This document shows, piece by piece, positions 48,114 through 55,756 of a stretch of 64,000 nucleotides of DNA. The position numbers were made by a program, and so were the translations under genes. Each line of letters starts with the position of its first letter. The first letter of the stretch is position 1. The notes under the pieces are model-generated. The model ran no database searches and had not been told where the DNA came from. It saw only the letters and a list, made by a program, of their open reading frames with translations. Origin of the DNA: Vibrio ostreae (GTDB taxonomy: Bacteria; Pseudomonadota; Gammaproteobacteria; Enterobacterales; Vibrionaceae); assembly GCF_019226825.1 (NCBI RefSeq), contig NZ_CP076643.1, positions 1,674,001-1,738,000 on the forward strand, in the 5' to 3' direction.

Positions 48114-49283
48114 ATGCTGCAACGTGATATTGAACCCAGGCAGAACTGGCAGGAAAGATTATGCGAATTAGGGTTTGATTTTTATGAGGTGTCCAGCCAA
48201 CACCCTTACTGGACCGATCATCAATACTTTCAGCTTAACCGCACACAAATCGAACAGATCGATTCGGTCACAGAAGAATTGCATCAGTTAACAATCAAGG
48301 CCATTGAGTACGTTTTTGAGCATGATTTATTGCATCTTTTTGGACTGCCTGAAAAACATCATGCCCTATTACGTCATTCGTGGGAGACGGATAAAACCTA
48401 TCTGTACGGGCGCTTTGATTTTGCCTGGAATGGCAAGGATGCGCCTAAGCTGCTGGAATATAATGCTCAGACACCGACTTCGTTATTCGAAGCGTCTGTT
48501 GCCGCCTGGGATTGGCTGAAACAGAATGTTGATGCGGGTCGCCTGCCTTCGCAAGCTGACCAGTTCAATATTCTTGATGAGCAGCTGATTGTTCAATTCA
48601 GCTTACTCAAGACAACGAAAAATCCGCAATCCCCTGTCCTTCATTTCGCCTGTGATGAAACCTCATCGGAAGACGTGCGCACTGTCACTTATATGGCCGC
48701 TTGTGCTGAAGAAGCCGGCTGGGAAGCGGTGATCGTCGATATCAACGCCATCCAACTCACCGATGACGAAAGATTCGCAGACCACAATTCCAAGCTGATT
48801 AACAACTTATTCTCACTGTATCCGTACGAATTCGCACTGTTGGATGAATACAGCGATTACCTGGCTTGCAGCCATTGCACCTTCATCGAGCCGCTGTGGA
48901 AAGTGCTTTTGTCATCCAAAGCTCTGCTGCCCATTTTGTGGCAGCTCCACCCCGGACACCGCAATTTGCTCGAATGCTACTTCGCCGACGATCCTCGAGC
49001 AGAGAGTCTGAAAAACAAAGTGATTAAACCCATTTTCAGCCGCGAAGGCGCCAATATCGGCATTTACTGTCAAGGTGAACAAGTTGCAGGCACCTCCGGT
49101 AATTACGGCCGCGAAGGTTTCATCTGCCAGCAATATGCGCCTTTAGCCCGCTTCGATGGCAGCCATTGTGTTGTCGGCAGTTGGGTGATTGGTCAGGTCG
49201 GTGCGGGTATCTCATTTCGCTTGTCGGACAACCTTATCACCAATGACGTTGCACGCTTCGTCCCTCATCTGATTTTAAACTAA
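48114..49283 (+). CDS. yjfC: Glutathionylspermidine synthase-like ATP-grasp protein
   Basis: This 389-residue protein has RFDFAWNGKDAPKLLEYNAQTPTSLFE, FIEPLWKVLLSSKALLPILWQLHPGH and KPIFSREGANI, the synthetase half of glutathionylspermidine synthase (YjfC/YgiC family). The amidase half is absent. Such proteins ligate peptides or amines by an acyl phosphate; their substrate in this operon type is unknown. It follows the DUF1190 gene by nine bases, as ygiC follows ygiB. Confidence 0.92.
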   Translation: MLQRDIEPRQNWQERLCELGFDFYEVSSQHPYWTDHQYFQLNRTQIEQIDSVTEELHQLTIKAIEYVFEHDLLHLFGLPEKHHALLRHSWETDKTYLYGRFDFAWNGKDAPKLLEYNAQTPTSLFEASVAAWDWLKQNVDAGRLPSQADQFNILDEQLIVQFSLLKTTKNPQSPVLHFACDETSSEDVRTVTYMAACAEEAGWEAVIVDINAIQLTDDERFADHNSKLINNLFSLYPYEFALLDEYSDYLACSHCTFIEPLWKVLLSSKALLPILWQLHPGHRNLLECYFADDPRAESLKNKVIKPIFSREGANIGIYCQGEQVAGTSGNYGREGFICQQYAPLARFDGSHCVVGSWVIGQVGAGISFRLSDNLITNDVARFVPHLILN

Positions 49284-49295
49284 GGACTTTTATTC

Positions 49296-49688
49296 ATGGC
49301 AATTCACGATATCCAAACTTACCTCGAGACAGCCGATCATGATTGGCATGTATCTCAACAAGATGGCAGCCTAATCATCACCAACAGCGATGACCTGACC
49401 GCCATTTTAGTGCTGGCAGAGCAGCAAATGCTGATTGAATCATTGCTTTTCCCGACCTCGGCAATTCAAGACCAGGCTCAATTTGACGACCTGCTGATGT
49501 ACCTGCAAAAGCATCTTCCCCTGACCACAGTGGGTAAAACCCGATTACAGGGCGAGACCTACTACACCGCTTTTGGCTCTCTCTCCACCGATTCCAAGCT
49601 TGAGAACATTGAACTGGAAATCACCATGCTGTTCCAGAACGTTAATGAGCTATTGCACTTCTCTTCTGAGCATTTAACTAACCAATAA
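49296..49688 (+). CDS. yjfI: DUF2170 (YjfI-like) protein
   Basis: This 130-residue soluble acidic protein has FPTSAIQDQAQFDDLLMYLQKHLPL and ENIELEITMLFQNVNELLHFS. In E. coli the DUF2170 gene yjfI precedes the PspA-like yjfJ; here it does the same, ten bases upstream. The function is unknown. Confidence 0.85.
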   Translation: MAIHDIQTYLETADHDWHVSQQDGSLIITNSDDLTAILVLAEQQMLIESLLFPTSAIQDQAQFDDLLMYLQKHLPLTTVGKTRLQGETYYTAFGSLSTDSKLENIELEITMLFQNVNELLHFSSEHLTNQ

Positions 49689-49698
49689 GGGCGAAATC

Positions 49699-50382
49699 AT
49701 GGCATTTTCACGTTTACTTACTGCGTTTCGCGGTTTTCTTAATGATGCGGCCGAAGCAGAAGCCGATAAACATATGGTGACCGAGCAGCGCCAAAACATC
49801 CGTGATGCGAAAAAAGAACTCGATCAAATGGATCTCAACATCGCCACTACCAAAGGTCAGCGTAAACTTGCAGACAATGAGGTTGCCGAACTGACACAAA
49901 AAATCGACAACTATGAATCGGATGTACGCAACTTTGCCGCGCAGAATAAGATGGATCTCGCCACTGAGATTGCCGGACATATTCCTCAGTACCGTAAACA
50001 ACTGGAAGCCGCTCAAGGCCGACGGGATATTTTGCTCGGCAATGAAACTAAAATGATCGCTATCGCCCAAGACCTCAAAGAGCGCGTGACCGCAATGGAA
50101 CAAGAGCTGGCTCAAATTGAAAGCACGGCCCAGATGCAGAAGGCACAAGCCGCAACACTGAATGCCGTTTCTGGATTAGATTCCAAAGCAAAAACTGCAC
50201 TGGAATCTATGGAGCGTATCAAGCAGAAACAGCAGCAAAAAGCTGCGCAGCTGGAAGCCGCGGCTGAAATGGCTGATGCGCGAAATGCACCCAATGATCT
50301 GGATGCCAAAATTGCCCTGGCAAAATCTGAGGCGACGTCGAATGCTCAATCAGAGCTAGAGCGTATTCTCGGCAATCCATAA
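49699..50382 (+). CDS. yjfJ: PspA/IM30 family coiled-coil protein (YjfJ-like)
   Basis: This 227-residue protein is almost wholly helical, with coiled coil from about 20 to 190. The start AFSRLLTAFRGFLNDAAEAEADKHM and the layout match YjfJ. PspA-type proteins bind and protect stressed membranes. The pspF/pspBC controllers are absent; regulation would come from this operon. Confidence 0.9.
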   Translation: MAFSRLLTAFRGFLNDAAEAEADKHMVTEQRQNIRDAKKELDQMDLNIATTKGQRKLADNEVAELTQKIDNYESDVRNFAAQNKMDLATEIAGHIPQYRKQLEAAQGRRDILLGNETKMIAIAQDLKERVTAMEQELAQIESTAQMQKAQAATLNAVSGLDSKAKTALESMERIKQKQQQKAAQLEAAAEMADARNAPNDLDAKIALAKSEATSNAQSELERILGNP

Positions 50383-50436
50383 ACACTCCCCTAAGCCACT
50401 GGCGAGCAGAAGCTCGCCTTTTAGTCGGACCAACTC

Positions 50437-51087
50437 ATGTTAAACACTCTGAAAAAAATCTTCGCGTTTAAAAACAGCTCCGCTTCTTCTGCGCCAGCCC
50501 CGCTCCCTCCGCAGGTACTGGGCCTGAAACTAGGCGGCTCGTTTACCATAGATGCGCTTAAACTTAAGCTGGCAGAGCCAATGCTGACCATCGAAGGGGC
50601 AGCCTCTGATCACATCATAGAAGCCGTTGGTGAAGTTCAGCTGGACCCACAGAGAAAGCTGCTGCGTTTTTACACCGATGATGAAGGACTTCTCCAGATT
50701 CAGCTGTTTGGTGAGCACATTGAAGAAATTATCCTGTGGTACTTTTATGATGTCAAAGCGATCAGCACTCCGCAGTGGAGCAAGGTATTGAATAATCAGG
50801 TGGCTAAATCGCACTATGCATTGGAGGATCAAACCTTTACTCAATTCTGGGAAGGGAATACACCGGTTGTACTCACCGAAAAGACCTATCACCTGGATGG
50901 TTCTGTCTCAGAGACCGACCAATTTTGTATGGCTTATACGCGCGAAATTGACAGTCAGCAATGCCCTCGCGAGCTGTTGCTGATTAGTGCGGAGGAAAAA
51001 TATAACTCAGTGACCAACGACTTCGATCGGGAACTGGTCCGTTCGACCGGTTTTGCCCTCAGTAAAACCGATATCCAAGATAACTAG
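50437..51087 (+). CDS. yjfK: DUF2491 (YjfK-like) protein
   Basis: This 216-residue protein has VLGLKLGGSFTIDALKLKL, AEPMLTIEGAASDHIIEAVG and FYTDDEGLLQIQLFG, matching DUF2491/YjfK. It has no signal peptide or membrane segment. A short Ser/Ala/Pro-rich N-terminus precedes the domain. The function is unknown. It lies 54 bases after yjfJ and three bases before the channel gene. Confidence 0.87.
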   Translation: MLNTLKKIFAFKNSSASSAPAPLPPQVLGLKLGGSFTIDALKLKLAEPMLTIEGAASDHIIEAVGEVQLDPQRKLLRFYTDDEGLLQIQLFGEHIEEIILWYFYDVKAISTPQWSKVLNNQVAKSHYALEDQTFTQFWEGNTPVVLTEKTYHLDGSVSETDQFCMAYTREIDSQQCPRELLLISAEEKYNSVTNDFDRELVRSTGFALSKTDIQDN

Positions 51088-51090
51088 ATC

Positions 51091-52128
51091 ATGAAAATGA
51101 ACAAAACGTTTATTGATTTGTGGGATAAGTATTTATCAAAAGTTGCTGACAATATTAATCGGCTCAACGTATCCCTGATTGCACTGGTATTTATCCTGCT
51201 TGTTTATGGCGCTCTGCACCTGCTAGGAGAAACACACCTGGTCGAAACTCCCGCGCGATTTCTTTATTTCATCGTTGTCGTAGCGTCGACGGTCGGGTTT
51301 GGTGACTACAGTCCTCAGACGGAAGGCGGACAACTGTTCACCGCGTTCTTTATTATTCCTATCAGTATTACCTTATTTGCTGTGGTTGCTGCAAAATTAG
51401 CGGCTAAAGCGGCAGCGTTGTGGTATCGCAAAATCAAAGGCAGACACACTATGAACTATAAAAATCACATTGTTATTCTGGGCTACAACCGCGAAAAAAC
51501 CCCTCTTTTGATCCGGCAGTTGAAACGCGAAGAACAGAGAAAAATCGTACTGGTCTCGCGTGAGGAACAAGAAAACCCATTGCCTGAATTTGTTGATTTC
51601 ATCAATGTAACCTCATTTACCAGTGCAGAAGAACTGAGTCGTTCCAATATAAGTCACGCATCCTGTATCGTGGTTGATACTGATAAAGACGATACAACCT
51701 TAACTCTGGCGTTGTTTGTGACGGGTCTGAATAAAGAAGCGCACTTAGTCGCGCACTTTACCGATGATATCAAAGGACAAATACTGAAAAGTATGTATCC
51801 CAAATCGGAATGTATTTCTAATCTAAGCACAGAACTGCTGGCGAAATCTGTCATCGACAGTGGCTCATCTCTGGTGCATAGCGAGCTGGTTTCTGCTCAC
51901 CAGGGGCAGACTCAATATGCGATTCAGGTTCCCGACACCGTCGCACCGTTTCCACTGAGTGAGGTATTCCTGTTGTTCAAAACTCAGGTCGAAGCCACCA
52001 TTATTGGTTTGCGCCGATTCGAAAGTGAACAAATATTGTTAAATGCCAAACTCACGACTGAAGTGCGCCCCGGAGACACCCTTTTCTACATCAGTGACGA
52101 ACGTATTCAGTTCTCTAGCTGGCCTTAA
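51091..52128 (+). CDS. Potassium channel with TrkA-N (RCK) domain
   Basis: This 345-residue protein has two membrane segments around the pore helix and filter STVGFGDYSPQT (residues about 68-79). A cytoplasmic Rossmann domain follows (HIVILGYNREKTPLLIRQL) that gates such channels by nucleotide or ion binding. The architecture matches MthK/Kch-like channels; TVGFGD is a normal variant of TVGYGD. It begins three bases after yjfK, so it belongs to the operon. This addition is absent from the E. coli yjf operon. Confidence 0.92.
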   Translation: MKMNKTFIDLWDKYLSKVADNINRLNVSLIALVFILLVYGALHLLGETHLVETPARFLYFIVVVASTVGFGDYSPQTEGGQLFTAFFIIPISITLFAVVAAKLAAKAAALWYRKIKGRHTMNYKNHIVILGYNREKTPLLIRQLKREEQRKIVLVSREEQENPLPEFVDFINVTSFTSAEELSRSNISHASCIVVDTDKDDTTLTLALFVTGLNKEAHLVAHFTDDIKGQILKSMYPKSECISNLSTELLAKSVIDSGSSLVHSELVSAHQGQTQYAIQVPDTVAPFPLSEVFLLFKTQVEATIIGLRRFESEQILLNAKLTTEVRPGDTLFYISDERIQFSSWP

Positions 52129-52133
52129 ATCGC

Positions 52134-52155
52134 AAAAAATGCCCCGGCCTTGGGC
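52134..52155 (-). terminator. Possible terminator of the AI-2E family gene
   Basis: On the minus strand GCCC-AAGGCCG-GGGC is followed by ATTTTTTG, 15 bases after the gene stop. Confidence 0.6.
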
Positions 52156-52169
52156 CTTGGCAGCTTATC

Positions 52170-53264
52170 TCAGCAAATTTTTTCCGCAGCCGACTTATCC
52201 GGGGAGAGGGTTTGCTGGGTATTTGAACATGACGACTCATTGTGCAGCACCTGATACCAGGCGCCGAACAGCCAGGTTCTGGCCAGGAAGATATCGACGC
52301 AAACCAACAGGGGGACGGCAATCAACACACCCATTGCGCCCCACATCCAGCCCCATAGCACCAGCCAGACAAAAATAACCAAAGGATTCAGATTAAATTT
52401 GTCGCCGAGTAGTGTCGGGGTCACAAACTGGCTTTCAACGATGTTGAGAGCCAGGTACGCGGCCATGATGATCAGTGCGTATTGCAAGGAATCAAACTGC
52501 AGAAAACCGACCAACCCCAAGCAGGCGACTGAAATCATTGGCCCGAGGTAGGGTGCAAAATTCATCATGGCAGCGAATGCGCCCCACAAAAACGCATCTT
52601 CCATCCCCAGCATCGCCAGTACAGTGCCGACCGCGACTCCGAGGCCAATATTGACCGCGGTGATGGTGCTCAGGTAGCGGAATAAGCTGGTCTGGATCTC
52701 GCGTACCACTTCTATCGCGACCCTTTTGTCTGCAAAGCTGGGAAGCTGGCGTAAAAACTGTCGCAATAACGTACGTCCATAGCTAAGCATAAAGAACGCC
52801 ATGAACAGCGCGATAAACAGCTGAGTCACTATGGTCGGGGTCGCCTTCACCACTTCTTTGGCGACAGACAAAGCAGTATTGGCTTTGATTTCTCCCACAT
52901 TGGCCTTTTCAATCACTTCCATAAAAGAATCATCGCCACCTGCATTGGCAGCAGAAGTGTGATTGAACTGCTGTGACATCTCTTTCATCACCGAGGGCAG
53001 TTTAGACCACCATTGCTGGGCGGGCTCGGCCAGAAAGCCAGCGCTGAGAGACAGTGCCGCTAACAGGGTCATCAGCAGCACCACCACGTTAATCAGGCGC
53101 GGGATCCCTATTTTGCTTAATCTTGTCACGATCGGAGCACAGAGCAGTGACACAAACCCGGCGATAAAAATGGGTAACATCAGAGATTGGGTAAAATAGA
53201 GTCCGATGAATAGGCTGATCACCGCCATCGTTCGGATCAGTGCAGCAGAATAGTTGTGTTTCAT
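52170..53264 (-). CDS. AI-2E family transporter (PerM/YdiK-like)
   Basis: This 364-residue protein has about eight membrane segments. The start ALIRTMAVISLFIGLYFTQSLMLPIFIAGFVSLL, the central LLRQFLRQLPSFADKR and ATPTLLGDKFNLNPLVIF-like C-terminal signature match the AI-2E exporter superfamily. Members export AI-2 or act as Na+/H+ antiporters, so the substrate is open. Codon one is set at 53264, where AGGAA lies seven bases upstream. Confidence 0.88.
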   Translation of the reverse strand: MKHNYSAALIRTMAVISLFIGLYFTQSLMLPIFIAGFVSLLCAPIVTRLSKIGIPRLINVVVLLMTLLAALSLSAGFLAEPAQQWWSKLPSVMKEMSQQFNHTSAANAGGDDSFMEVIEKANVGEIKANTALSVAKEVVKATPTIVTQLFIALFMAFFMLSYGRTLLRQFLRQLPSFADKRVAIEVVREIQTSLFRYLSTITAVNIGLGVAVGTVLAMLGMEDAFLWGAFAAMMNFAPYLGPMISVACLGLVGFLQFDSLQYALIIMAAYLALNIVESQFVTPTLLGDKFNLNPLVIFVWLVLWGWMWGAMGVLIAVPLLVCVDIFLARTWLFGAWYQVLHNESSCSNTQQTLSPDKSAAEKIC

Positions 53265-53312
53265 CGTCGACTTCCTGTTATTTTTCACCGTTTTGGCTTA
53301 GCTGGTCCGACG

Positions 53313-53604
53313 CTAGCGTGGATCAGGCTGACGTGCCCGGTAAGCGGCCACTTTTTTGCGTATCTGCGGTGCCAGCATACGGGTAATCTGTGAACCCAGG
53401 GCGATTAGCGGCCGGAAGCGGCTACGGGTCAGACACACTGCGGCCAGGCACAAAATCCCCCCCGCTTTGTAGCGGATACGCGGTGGCGTAATTAAGCAGT
53501 GAGCGGGTGAACAAATTCCATGACAGCCGACATTGACGGCTCAGCATTCTCCCTTCACTGCGCTTCAACTTAATCGCCGCTTGGCGTTTGCTTACTGACC
53601 ACAT
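53313..53604 (-). pseudogene. yqjK: yqjK-like gene, frameshifted
   Basis: An ATG at 53604 with AAGGAGG begins MWSVSKRQAAIKLKRSEGRM. The frame runs off track after YPLQSGG. If the C7 run (+ strand 53457-53463) had six bases, the frame would continue LCLAAVCLTRSRFRPLI, QITRMLAPQIRKKVAAYRARQ to a stop at 53313, a 96-residue YqjK-like product. It overlaps the end of the yqjE gene by 35 bases. Sequencing error and real mutation are both possible. Confidence 0.72.
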
Positions 53605-54064
53605 CCCAGCCCTCCTTAACCTGCGCAACGGTATGACGAAATCCAACCAAACTGGCCAGTCTGGCCTGCTGCCAGATAAGTCCGGCCAATACAACACCCA
53701 GCGCCACCACAAATCCGGCGTACCCAGCCAACAGGCTGAGAGTAAAGTGGTACACCACCAGCCCGACCCCTGCACACAAACTCAGAACAAAAAACACCGC
53801 CAAACAAATCAGCAGTAGTTGCAGTACTATCATCTGCCGAATCGCCGCCAGGCTGGTCTTCAGCTCAAGCGAAAATAGCTCAGTGGTGGAATCCGCCCAT
53901 GCCAGGAACCGTTGCTGACACAGGTTCAGTTGTTGCCACAAACTGTGCAGATCATTGACAGGGTCGGCTCCGTCTTGAGCGCTGCCTTTGGGCTGGGCAG
54001 ACTCACGGGAAGGGGATTGGCCACCCTCATCGGTGGCCATAGTCGGTTGCTGTTCAGGCTTCAT
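53570..54064 (-). CDS. yqjE: YqjE-like (DUF1469, holin superfamily III) membrane protein
   Basis: This 164-residue protein has an N-terminal acidic/polar part and two membrane segments (IVLQLLLICLAVFFVLSLCAGVGLV and LLAGYAGFVVALGVVLAGLIW, about 75-135). It matches the YqjE/holin superfamily III class. It sits between yqjD and yqjK homologues as in E. coli; YqjD binds ribosomes at the membrane in stationary phase there. The role of YqjE is unknown. Confidence 0.85.
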   Translation of the reverse strand: MKPEQQPTMATDEGGQSPSRESAQPKGSAQDGADPVNDLHSLWQQLNLCQQRFLAWADSTTELFSLELKTSLAAIRQMIVLQLLLICLAVFFVLSLCAGVGLVVYHFTLSLLAGYAGFVVALGVVLAGLIWQQARLASLVGFRHTVAQVKEGWDVVSKQTPSGD

Positions 54065-54076
54065 ATCTATATGGGA

Positions 54077-54325
54077 TTACTTGATGAGCTTTGAGATAGC
54101 CCAGCCGGCCAGGAATGCACAGCCCACACTGAGCAGAGGACGTTCTTTGACAAAATTCCCCGCCTGATCGGTGGCTGATCTCAGGCTTTCTTGTCCGGCT
54201 TCGATCTCCTCCATCACTTTTTCTTTGATTTGACCGACCGCCTCCAGAGTCGCCTCTTCTGTCTTGTGATAAGCGTCTTCGATTTTTTCCTGGGGTTCAT
54301 CTTGCTGTTTTCTTGCTGTTGCCAT
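54077..54325 (-). CDS. yqjD: YqjD/ElaB family (DUF883) tail-anchored protein
   Basis: This 82-residue protein has a charged helical N-terminal part (KIEDAYHKTEEATLEAVGQIKEKV) and a C-terminal anchor FVKERPLLSVGCAFLAGWAISKLI with the DUF883 'RPL' turn. In E. coli YqjD/ElaB tether ribosomes to the inner membrane in stationary phase. The start is the ATG at 54325 behind GGAGGA, not the GTG 12 bases before. Confidence 0.9.
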   Translation of the reverse strand: MATARKQQDEPQEKIEDAYHKTEEATLEAVGQIKEKVMEEIEAGQESLRSATDQAGNFVKERPLLSVGCAFLAGWAISKLIK

Positions 54326-54337
54326 GAGTTCCTCCAC

Positions 54338-54732
54338 TTAATGCAAAATCTTACTGTTTCATCACTACTTGTTGAGCTGAATAACAACTTAAACTGCCAA
54401 GTATTTCTGCCGGCTTATGGATTGCTCATAAGCCTTATCCTAAACAAAGCCAAATTCATGCCAGGTTTAAAATGACCGAATAACGGATATTTAAAACAAG
54501 TAAATCCAGCAGTACTTGTAATATTTTCAGTCAACGTAACGCAAAACGTGTAAAAAATTCCATCCCCCACTGCCAACTGTTAATCAACACCGGTCTCAGG
54601 CCCGAAAATAGTGCCCTCAGATGATTTACCAAGGCTGGCACAATACATGCCTTATAGTAATAGTAAGCAGAAATATTGAGTAAAAAAATGTCACTGCGAA
54701 CAGAAAACCATCAGAGTGAATGTGGAGGCATT
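54338..54732. other. Intergenic region, divergent promoters
   Basis: A gap of about 390 bases between yqjD (-) and the gene at 54733 (+). It is AT-rich. I see no conserved RNA, terminator or repeat, only the ribosome site GGAGG of the next gene. Confidence 0.6.
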
Positions 54733-55164
54733 ATGAAAAATCAAGATCTCGACTTTATTATCAACCTGATTGAAAGCGGTAATAATATCTACGCGAAAGC
54801 AATCGACAATATCGATAACCAAGGCTTGGCAAGAGAGCTGAATGAGATCATCCGCATCAAGGAATACGCGGCATTGCAACTGAGAGCGCACCGGGAGCCT
54901 GATTCGGACGTTGAGGAGGAAGATACTCCCTCCTATGCCATCAAAGCGCGTGAGTGGTATACGGATACGGTTAAAGATGTCAGCTTTGACAAAGAAAAAA
55001 TGTATTTAAAGCAGCTACAAATGATTGAAGAAAAAACATTGAATGAGGTGAGCGACGTATTACGCAACGCTCAACCAGGAGATCGACAAGAAGTGTTATT
55101 CACCGTTCAGGAAGAACTCATTTCCTGTCAGAAGAAAATAGCCAATATAGCGATTATTGACTAA
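54733..55164 (+). CDS. Helical protein, possibly of a ferritin-like stress family
   Basis: This 143-residue protein starts at the ATG behind GTGGAGGC; earlier in-frame starts lack one. All helical: two predicted helix pairs (about 3-60 and 85-140) flank an acidic hinge (PDSDVEEEDTPSY). The bundle-like layout recalls DUF2383-type stress proteins, but no metal-ligand pattern is certain. It heads a two-gene unit with the ORF at 55211. Confidence 0.7.
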   Translation: MKNQDLDFIINLIESGNNIYAKAIDNIDNQGLARELNEIIRIKEYAALQLRAHREPDSDVEEEDTPSYAIKAREWYTDTVKDVSFDKEKMYLKQLQMIEEKTLNEVSDVLRNAQPGDRQEVLFTVQEELISCQKKIANIAIID

Positions 55165-55210
55165 TTCAAAGTTTGAATTGGTCGTAGATAATGGTTAATA
55201 GTGACTCGTT

Positions 55211-55612
55211 ATGATTATTTTAATGAACAATCATCAAGAGATAACCGATATCATTGAAAAATTAAACCACCATTACATGGCGAGTATTAATCTCGCCAAT
55301 AATAACTTGCACTCCAGCCTGGACCGCAGTGTGAACCGCTTTCGTCAGGTCGAGAAATCGATGCTGGATAAACTGGCACCATTTGAGTCATACCGGCGGG
55401 AAACAGATACCGGACAGTCCGGCAACAGAGTGACGCCCTTCGCCAGTCACGAGGTCATGTATCAGGCTAATCTCAGCCTGGTCACCTTTCTCAAACACAA
55501 ACTGGCTGCGATCGAAAACGATGATATTCGGAGTTTTCTCTCTTATTGGGTCGCCGCGTTACAGATGGAAAATGACGAAATGGCTAAATACTTACCAGTT
55601 TCGTCCCTCTGA
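55211..55612 (+). CDS. Small helical protein, unrecognised
   Basis: This 133-residue protein begins MIILMNNHQEITDIIEKLN; a second start at MNNHQ (55223) is possible. It is predicted mostly helical with FLKHKLAAIENDDIRSFLSYW near the end. It lies 46 bases after the previous helical gene and has its own strong terminator. No family is recognised; proximity to yqjDEK and BON genes suggests a general stress regulon. Confidence 0.65.
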   Translation: MIILMNNHQEITDIIEKLNHHYMASINLANNNLHSSLDRSVNRFRQVEKSMLDKLAPFESYRRETDTGQSGNRVTPFASHEVMYQANLSLVTFLKHKLAAIENDDIRSFLSYWVAALQMENDEMAKYLPVSSL

Positions 55613-55645
55613 CTACAAGTCGTAGTGAAAAAGCCAGGTGCTAAC

Positions 55646-55689
55646 AAAAAATCTCGCCAGCGTAATCATCTACCCTGGCGAGATTTTTT
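55646..55689. terminator. Bidirectional terminator
   Basis: A 15-bp stem AAAAAATCTCGCCAG/CTGGCGAGATTTTTT with a 14-base loop, serving the convergent pair 55211 (+) and 55757 (-). Confidence 0.92.
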
Positions 55690-55709
55690 CACGTTCCCAC
55701 CTTATCAAT

Positions 55710-55752
<43 letters not shown>

Positions 55753-55756
55753 GCTG

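Noticed and set aside
53422..53775. 117-residue minus-strand frame
   Set aside because: Its first half is out-of-frame yqjE; only the part after the ATG at 53604 is the real yqjK-like start.
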